A program made the position numbers and the translations under genes. Below are positions 12,075 through 16,760 of a stretch of DNA of 16,760 nt, piece after piece (within the stretch, counting starts at the first letter, position 1; every line of letters begins with the position of its first letter). The notes under the pieces are model-generated. The model made no database searches and was not told the DNA's origin. It saw only the letters and a list, made by a program, of their open reading frames with translations. Source of the DNA: an uncultured Burkholderiales bacterium. GTDB lineage: Bacteria; Pseudomonadota; Gammaproteobacteria; Burkholderiales; Burkholderiaceae_C. The stretch lies in contig CAIODK010000117.1 in assembly GCA_903856995.1 (NCBI GenBank), positions 1-16,760 on the forward strand, in the 5' to 3' direction.

Positions 12075-14123
12075 TTACAAGAGTGGAACGATCAACAAGG
12101 CAACGATGTTGATGATCTTGATCAACGGGTTCACCGCTGGGCCTGCTGTGTCTTTGTAGGGATCGCCTACAGTGTCTCCGGTGACGGCGGCTTTGTGCGC
12201 GTCGCTGCCTTTGCCGCCATGGTGGCCATCTTCAATGTACTTTTTGGCGTTGTCCCAAGCGCCGCCACCCGTACACATCGAGATGGCAACAAACAAGCCG
12301 GTGACGATGGTCCCCATCAACAAACCGCCCAACGCTTTCGGGCCAAGCAATACGCCCACCAAGATGGGGGCAATCACAGGCAGCAGGGACGGGATCATCA
12401 TCTCTTTGATGGCAGCAGTGGTCAGCATGTCAACCGCACGGCCGTATTCAGGCTTGGCAGTGCCTTCCATGATGCCTGGGATCTCGCGGAACTGGCGACG
12501 CACCTCTTCTACCACTGCGCTAGCGGAGCGACCCACCGCCTCCATGGCCATCGCGCCAAAGAGGTAGGGGATCAAACCACCAATGAACAGGCCCACGATG
12601 ACCATGGGGTCGGACAAGTCAAACGTGACAGCCTTGCCGGCGCTTTCCAGTTTGTGGGTGTAATCGGCAAACAACACCAACGCGGCCAGACCCGCGGAGC
12701 CGATGGCGTAGCCTTTGGTTACGGCTTTGGTGGTGTTGCCCACGGCGTCGAGTGGGTCGGTGACTTCACGCACACTGCTGGGCATTTCGGCCATTTCTGC
12801 GATGCCACCTGCGTTGTCTGTGATCGGGCCATAGGCATCCAAGGCCACCACGATACCGGCCATGCTGAGCATGGCTGTGGCGGCAGTTGCCACGCCGTAC
12901 AAGCCGGCTAAGTTATAGGCCGCCACAATCGCGGCGCATACGGACAACACCGGCCAAGCGGTGGACTTCATCGAGACGCCAATGCCCGCAATGATGTTGG
13001 TGGCATGACCCGTGGTGCTGGCACTCGCCACGTGTTTGACGGGCGCGTAGTCGGTGCCCGTGTAGTACTCGGTGATCCACACCAAAGCAGCGGTCAACAC
13101 CAAGCCCACGGCGCAGGCGCCAAACAAGCGCATCTGGGTGCCTTCGCCTAGGGCGTTGTCGGGCATCATGCTTGTGGTGACAAAGTAAAAAGCGACTAGG
13201 CTTAAGACGCCTGCCACGATCAGCCCTTTGTACAAAGCGGGCATGACGTTTTTCATGCCAGGGGTCGCTTTCACAAAGAAGCAGCCCACGATGGAGGCCA
13301 GAATCGAGACGCCACCCAAAACCAAGGGGTAGAGCACGGCCTGCATAGGCGCTGAGGCGACCACCAATGCGCCCAGCACCATGGTGGCGATGAGGGTGAC
13401 GGCGTAGGTCTCAAACAAGTCCGCAGCCATGCCGGCGCAATCGCCGACGTTGTCGCCGACGTTGTCAGCAATCACGGCAGGGTTACGAGGGTCGTCTTCT
13501 GGAATACCAGCCTCGACTTTTCCGACCAAATCGGCGCCCACATCGGCTCCTTTGGTGAAGATGCCACCGCCCAAGCGGGCAAAGATGGAGATCAGGGATG
13601 AACCAAAGGCCAAACCGATCAAGGGATCGAGTAGCGTGGCGAGGTTTTTGTCAGGGGTGTAGTTGCCGTTGCCGACCAAAAACCAAAAAAATCCAGTAAC
13701 GCCCAAGAGTCCGAGGCCCACCACCAGCATGCCGGTAATAGCGCCGCCTTTGAAGGCGACATCAAGCGCTGGCCCAATGCCGTGCGTTGCTGCTTGCGCT
13801 GTGCGCACGTTGGCTTTGACGGAAACGTTCATACCGATAAAGCCACAGGCGCCGGACAAAACGGCACCCACCACAAAGCCTAGTGCCGTGAGCGTCCCGA
13901 GAAAGAAGGTAATAAAAACGGTCAAAACGACACCGACGGCTGCGATGGTTCGGTACTGCCGGGTAAGGTAGGCGGCCGCGCCTTGCTGGATTGCCGCTGC
14001 AATTTCTTGCATTCTGGCGTTGCCGGCATCCATCGCGAGGATGGATGATCGGGCCCAAAACCCATAAATCACCGCCACCAGCCCGCAGGCGAGTGCAAAT
14101 AAGAGTGCTGAATTACCGTTCAT
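12075..14123 (-). CDS. hppA: Membrane-bound proton-translocating pyrophosphatase, K+-insensitive type
   Basis: Hydrolyses pyrophosphate and pumps H+ across the cytoplasmic membrane. The start at 14123 (682 residues, MNGNSALLFALACGL) has an ideal AAGGAGG seven bases upstream; the longer in-frame start at 14180 lies beyond it. The family substrate motifs are all present: DVGADLVGKVEAGIPEDDPRNPAVIADN (194-221 approx.), DNVGDNVGD (220-228), EYYTGTDY (352-359), DAYGPITDNAGG (429-440) and GDTVGDPYKDTAGPA (649-663). GNTTKAVTKG at 462-471 carries Lys466 and Thr469, the pair that in this family marks K+-independent H+-pumps, whereas K+-dependent members have Ala and usually Gly/Ala there. About 15-16 transmembrane helices are expected. 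It is divergent from the soluble ppa gene and has its own terminator directly downstream. Subtype is inferred from those two residues. Confidence 0.96.
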   Translation of the reverse strand: MNGNSALLFALACGLVAVIYGFWARSSILAMDAGNARMQEIAAAIQQGAAAYLTRQYRTIAAVGVVLTVFITFFLGTLTALGFVVGAVLSGACGFIGMNVSVKANVRTAQAATHGIGPALDVAFKGGAITGMLVVGLGLLGVTGFFWFLVGNGNYTPDKNLATLLDPLIGLAFGSSLISIFARLGGGIFTKGADVGADLVGKVEAGIPEDDPRNPAVIADNVGDNVGDCAGMAADLFETYAVTLIATMVLGALVVASAPMQAVLYPLVLGGVSILASIVGCFFVKATPGMKNVMPALYKGLIVAGVLSLVAFYFVTTSMMPDNALGEGTQMRLFGACAVGLVLTAALVWITEYYTGTDYAPVKHVASASTTGHATNIIAGIGVSMKSTAWPVLSVCAAIVAAYNLAGLYGVATAATAMLSMAGIVVALDAYGPITDNAGGIAEMAEMPSSVREVTDPLDAVGNTTKAVTKGYAIGSAGLAALVLFADYTHKLESAGKAVTFDLSDPMVIVGLFIGGLIPYLFGAMAMEAVGRSASAVVEEVRRQFREIPGIMEGTAKPEYGRAVDMLTTAAIKEMMIPSLLPVIAPILVGVLLGPKALGGLLMGTIVTGLFVAISMCTGGGAWDNAKKYIEDGHHGGKGSDAHKAAVTGDTVGDPYKDTAGPAVNPLIKIINIVALLIVPLL

Positions 14124-14247
14124 TAAGTATTCCTCCTTGTGTTTATCGTCCGACTTTACGACTTCGCAAGAAAGGCGCAAGCCCCATGAAAGTAAAATCG
14201 GGGTTAATCCTTAGAGTTTCTTTCAACTTTTCTTAAAACGAGACACC
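14124..14247. promoter_or_regulatory. Divergent hppA/ppa intergenic region with candidate promoters
   Basis: This 124-base region must drive both pyrophosphatase genes. For hppA (minus) a candidate pair is TTGCGA (14169-14164) and GATAAA (14147-14142) with a 16-base spacer, four of six matches each, just before the Shine-Dalgarno. For ppa (plus) TAAAAT at 14193-14198 matches the -10 consensus at five of six but no -35 is evident. A direct repeat CGACTT occurs at 14150-14155 and 14158-14163. No riboswitch-like structure was recognised. Confidence 0.35.
14131..14138 (-). promoter_or_regulatory. Strong Shine-Dalgarno sequence of hppA
   Basis: On the minus strand AAGGAGGA lies seven bases before the ATG at 14123. 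This near-perfect anti-16S complement fixes the hppA start and excludes the upstream in-frame start. Confidence 0.9.
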
Positions 14248-14784
14248 ATGTCCCTTGATAACGTCACCCCCGGTAAAAATGTTCCTGAAGCCTTCAACGT
14301 GATCATCGAAATTCCGATGAACGCTGATCCAGTGAAGTATGAAGTCGATAAAGAAACAGGCGCGATCTTCGTTGACCGTTTCATGGGTACTGCCATGCAT
14401 TACCCCACTAACTACGGCTACATACCAAAGACCATTGCGGGCGACGGTGACCCTGTGGACGTGTTGGTGATCACTCCATTCCCATTGATCCCCGGCGTTG
14501 TGGTGCCTTGCCGCCCGATTGGCATTTTGCTGATGGAAGACGAAGGCGGACAAGACGGAAAAGTGTTGGCTGTGCCTATCGATAAAATCTTGCCGATCTA
14601 CAGCCATTGGCAAAAACCTGAAGATATGAATGAGTTGCGTTTGCGCACCATTGCTCACTTCTTTGAACACTACAAAGACCTCGAAAAAGGCAAGTGGGTC
14701 AAGATCAAGGGCTGGGAAGGCGTGGAGTCTGCCAAGAAAGAAATCTTGGACGGTATCGCCAACTACAACAACGCCAAGAAGTAA
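14248..14784 (+). CDS. ppa: Soluble inorganic pyrophosphatase (family I)
   Basis: Cytoplasmic Mg-dependent hydrolase that removes pyrophosphate made in nucleic acid, protein and activation reactions. 178 residues, the usual bacterial length. Active-site residues can be matched to E. coli PPase: Glu21 (IIEIP), Lys30, Glu32, Arg44, Tyr56, the DGDPVD signature with Asp66, Asp68 and Asp71, and Asp98 and Asp103 in MEDEGGQDGK; a late HFFEHYKDLEKGKWVK is also typical. The ribosome site is weak (ACGAGAC before the ATG). It is monocistronic, ended by a strong terminator 16 bases after its stop, and divergent from hppA, so one intergenic region serves both the soluble and the membrane enzyme for the same substrate. 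Confidence 0.98.
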   Translation: MSLDNVTPGKNVPEAFNVIIEIPMNADPVKYEVDKETGAIFVDRFMGTAMHYPTNYGYIPKTIAGDGDPVDVLVITPFPLIPGVVVPCRPIGILLMEDEGGQDGKVLAVPIDKILPIYSHWQKPEDMNELRLRTIAHFFEHYKDLEKGKWVKIKGWEGVESAKKEILDGIANYNNAKK

Positions 14785-14800
14785 TTCGTCGTTGTCTCTT

Positions 14801-14827
14801 AAAAGCCCGCTCATTTGCGGGCTTTTT
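14801..14827. terminator. Strong bidirectional intrinsic terminator between ppa and the FemAB-like gene
   Basis: AAAAGCCCGC at 14801-14810 pairs perfectly with GCGGGCTTTT at 14817-14826 around a six-base loop (tcattt), with a run of five T residues on the right and four A residues on the left. It can therefore stop transcripts of ppa on the plus strand and of the 14839-16017 gene on the minus strand. Confidence 0.9.
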
Positions 14828-14838
14828 GACGTCTGGGC

Positions 14839-16017
14839 TTATTGCGGTTCTTGGTGTTTGAATGGGCTACGCTCGGCCAAATGGTCAAGGTAGTTGTCGA
14901 CCCCCGCCGTTTCGCGTTCGAGAAAACGTTCCACAGCATCGGAAAACGCGGGATGGGCCAACCAGTGCGCGCTGTATGTGGCCACGGGCATGAGGGCGCG
15001 TGCCATTTTGTGCTCCCCTTGTGCCCCACCTTCAAAGCAGTCCACTCTGTTGGCGATGCACCAGTTCAGGGGCTGGTAGTAGCAAGCTTCGAAGTGCAAG
15101 CAGTCCACCCGTTCTAAGGCGCCCCAATAGCGGCCGTAGGCGACGGCATTGGGTGTGCCCAAGCCTTGCACGGCGATCAGACTGCAGGCAATGGGCTGTT
15201 GCGCGCGCTCCGCGATGAATAGCACCCAGTTTTCAGGCATGTGGTCTTGCATGCTCTGAAAGAAGGTGCGGCTCAAATAGGGCGCATTGCCGTGTTCTAG
15301 GTAGGTGCGTTCATAGCACTGGTAGAAAAAGTCCCAGTCTTGCGTGCGAATGTCTGTGCCTTGCACGGTTCGGAATTGAACGTTCGCCTCTGCCACGCGG
15401 CGACGTTCTTGTCTGATTTTTTTGCGTTTTTCTTGGGATAAGCTGGCTAAAAACGAATCAAAGTCGACAAAGGGCATGGCTTCCATTTTGTCGGCATTGC
15501 GCCAATGAAACTGCACGGTTTGGCGTTGTAGCAAACCTTGTGCGTTACAGGCTTCTCGGTCATTGGGGCTGGTGAACAAAAGGTGTAGCGAGGAGAGATC
15601 TTGCTTTTGGCAGACTTGCAGCATGCTCTCAAGCAAGGCTTTTCTAGCGTGCGCATCGACTGCAAGCAAGCGTGAACCGGGGACCGGCGTAAACGGCACA
15701 GCAGCGACCCCCTTCGGGAAGTAGTTGAGGTTGTGGTCGGCATAAGCTTTGGCCCAAGCCCAGTCAAACACGTATTCACCATACGAGTGGGCTTTGATAT
15801 AAAACGCGCAAGCGGCGACTAGGACGTCTGCTTGCCAAAGGGTCACAAACTGCGGCGTCCAACCGGTCTCTGGCGTGGCGCTGCCGCTGGCATGCAGTGC
15901 ACCAAGGTAGGCGTGTTGCATGAAAGGTGAGGGCGCATCTTGCTGCCTGACTAAGGTGTCCCACGCGAGGGCGGGGATATCGAAAGGGTTCACGAACACG
16001 CGAATGACATAATCCAT
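14839..16017 (-). CDS. FemAB-like / DUF482 (PF04339-type) GNAT-fold protein
   Basis: A 392-residue protein of the family often labelled peptidoglycan biosynthesis/recognition or GNAT N-acetyltransferase (DUF482). Function is not established; relatives of FemAB transfer aminoacyl groups, and the fold is a tandem GNAT. Family-type segments are KAHSYGEYVFDWAWAKAY (75-92), PFTPVPGSRLL (108-118), HWRNADKMEAMPFVDFDSFL (171-190), the basic LSQEKRKKIRQERRR (193-207), and the hallmark FEGGAQGEHKMARALMP (328-344). There is no signal peptide or membrane span, so it is probably cytoplasmic. It stands alone: a bidirectional terminator lies beyond its stop and it is divergent from nadE, 44 bases away. No strong Shine-Dalgarno precedes the ATG at 16017. 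The family assignment is from remembered sequence patterns. Confidence 0.85.
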   Translation of the reverse strand: MDYVIRVFVNPFDIPALAWDTLVRQQDAPSPFMQHAYLGALHASGSATPETGWTPQFVTLWQADVLVAACAFYIKAHSYGEYVFDWAWAKAYADHNLNYFPKGVAAVPFTPVPGSRLLAVDAHARKALLESMLQVCQKQDLSSLHLLFTSPNDREACNAQGLLQRQTVQFHWRNADKMEAMPFVDFDSFLASLSQEKRKKIRQERRRVAEANVQFRTVQGTDIRTQDWDFFYQCYERTYLEHGNAPYLSRTFFQSMQDHMPENWVLFIAERAQQPIACSLIAVQGLGTPNAVAYGRYWGALERVDCLHFEACYYQPLNWCIANRVDCFEGGAQGEHKMARALMPVATYSAHWLAHPAFSDAVERFLERETAGVDNYLDHLAERSPFKHQEPQ

Positions 16018-16061
16018 CTGCTTTTTAGACCTGTTTTACTTTGGACGATGTGCCTGCTGCC
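16018..16061. promoter_or_regulatory. Short divergent region before nadE
   Basis: Only 44 bases separate the two divergent starts. TGTTTTACT at 16032-16040 resembles an extended -10 element for nadE (four of six in the hexamer plus TGn), with no -35. It contains a five-codon open frame, ATG at 16048 to TGA at 16063-16065, whose stop overlaps the nadE ATG. Neither frame has a clear Shine-Dalgarno. Confidence 0.25.
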
Positions 16062-16760
16062 ATGACTCTCAAAATTTGTGTTGCTCAGTTGAATTTCTTG
16101 GTGGGTGACATGTCGGGCAACGCCCAGAAAATCATCGATTGCGCGACAAATGCCTATCGAAACGGCGCACGTTTGGTGTTGACGCCTGAGTTGTCGCTGT
16201 GCGGCTATGCCGCCGAAGATTTGTTTCTGCGCCCCTCATTCATCAAGGCCTGTGATGATGCCCTGAAAACGGTGTCCTCGGCGCTGAGCGGGTTAAAGGG
16301 GCTGCATGTGGTGGTGGGCCATCCCGCCGGTGGTGACGAACGTACACGCTCGGTATCGGTACAGCGCCGTTTCAACATGGCTAGCGTGGTCTGTGAGGGG
16401 CGAGTTGTGGCCACGTACGCCAAGCGTGAGTTGCCCAACTATCAAGTGTTTGACGAACGCCGATATTTCTTGCCTGGTGACACGCCTTGTGTCGTCGATG
16501 TCGATGGCGTCAAGGTCGGTTTGCTAATTTGTGAAGACGCTTGGTTTGATGCACCCGCGCTGGATGCCAAAGCGGCAGGCGCTGAGCTGCTGGCAGTCAT
16601 CAACGCATCGCCTTTTCATGTGGGCAAGGGTGATGAGCGCGAGCAGGCCATGCGTGGCCGCGTGCAAGCCACGGGCTTGCCTTTGATTTATGCGCATTTG
16701 GTGGGTGGTCAAGACGAGGTGGTGTTTGAAGGCCGTTCGTTTGCGCTCAATACAGATGGC
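16062..16760 (+). CDS. nadE: Glutamine-dependent NAD+ synthetase, N-terminal glutaminase part (3' end beyond window)
   Basis: Final step of NAD+ synthesis: amidates deamido-NAD+ using ammonia released from glutamine. The first 233 residues are in the window, from MTLKICVAQLNFLVGDMSGN, and the frame is open to the last base. This part is the nitrilase-type glutaminase domain, with the triad Glu43 (TPELSLCGY), Lys121 (YAKRELPNY) and Cys157 (LICEDAWF). The context LPNYQVFDERRYF is characteristic of the NadE amidase domain and distinguishes it from other nitrilases such as Nit or beta-ureidopropionase. The synthetase domain with its SGGxDS P-loop should follow outside the window. No good ribosome site is visible before the ATG at 16062, so the start rests on N-terminal similarity. 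Confidence 0.93.
   Translation, partial: MTLKICVAQLNFLVGDMSGNAQKIIDCATNAYRNGARLVLTPELSLCGYAAEDLFLRPSFIKACDDALKTVSSALSGLKGLHVVVGHPAGGDERTRSVSVQRRFNMASVVCEGRVVATYAKRELPNYQVFDERRYFLPGDTPCVVDVDGVKVGLLICEDAWFDAPALDAKAAGAELLAVINASPFHVGKGDEREQAMRGRVQATGLPLIYAHLVGGQDEVVFEGRSFALNTDG

Noticed and set aside
12072..12911. 279-codon open frame opposite hppA
   Set aside because: It is antisense to the unambiguous hppA reading frame, has a His/Gly/Asp-rich composition typical of shadow frames in high-GC genes, and no ribosome site or family likeness.
13435..13470. Tandem repeat of GACGTTGTCGCC units in hppA
   Set aside because: It simply encodes the conserved catalytic motif DNVGDNVGD.
14186..14236. 16-codon frame just upstream of ppa, possible leader peptide
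   Set aside because: No Shine-Dalgarno before its ATG, no run of regulatory codons, and it overlaps the most likely ppa promoter.

Overview
The window is a compact, gene-dense chromosomal segment that looks like a betaproteobacterium of the order Burkholderiales, most likely Comamonadaceae (Limnohabitans/Rhodoferax-like). This taxonomic call is inferred from moderately high GC, protein flavour and the presence of a DUF3149 small membrane protein; it was not checked by any search. Nothing looks like a prophage, transposon, CRISPR array or genomic island, and no tRNA or rRNA gene was recognised. About 96 percent of the sequence is protein coding and the longest non-coding gap is 130 bases.

Layout. 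(1) 1-914: the end of a DNA replication/repair operon, ybaB (cut by the window edge) and recR, with a terminator that lies inside the 3' end of the next, convergent gene. (2) 916-4226: mltD and gloB on the minus strand, then a YafS-like methyltransferase and rnhA on the plus strand. The order mltD-gloB-yafS-rnhA is the same as in Escherichia coli, so it is an old neighbourhood. (3) 4227-8615: a promoter region with two dyads, then a two-gene RND efflux pump operon (periplasmic adaptor plus inner-membrane transporter, no outer-membrane channel). (4) 8612-11721, minus strand: a molybdenum cofactor operon transcribed moaA-mobA-moeA. (5) 11722-11968: an intergenic region with an FNR/ANR-type box, followed by a 48-residue DUF3149 membrane protein. 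(6) 12075-14784: a membrane proton-pumping pyrophosphatase (hppA, minus) and the soluble pyrophosphatase (ppa, plus), divergent from a 124-base region. (7) 14839-16017 minus: a FemAB-like/DUF482 acetyltransferase-fold protein. (8) 16062 to the edge: the nitrilase-domain half of glutamine-dependent NAD+ synthetase.

How the genes relate. Four gene pairs are coupled by an ATGA start/stop overlap (gloB-mltD, methyltransferase-rnhA, adaptor-RND pump, mobA-moeA). Opposite-strand neighbours are packed equally tightly: the gloB and methyltransferase start codons overlap by two bases, the RND and moeA stop codons share four bases, and recR and mltD are one base apart. Several default longest-ORF starts are wrong: ybaB begins before the window, and mltD, gloB, the methyltransferase, rnhA and hppA all have better downstream starts.

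I did not find a clearly new multi-gene system. The items most worth follow-up are the FNR-box/DUF3149/moaA intergenic region, the dyads at the efflux promoter, the terminator embedded in mltD, the overlapping gloB/methyltransferase start codons with conserved synteny, and the paired soluble and membrane pyrophosphatases.
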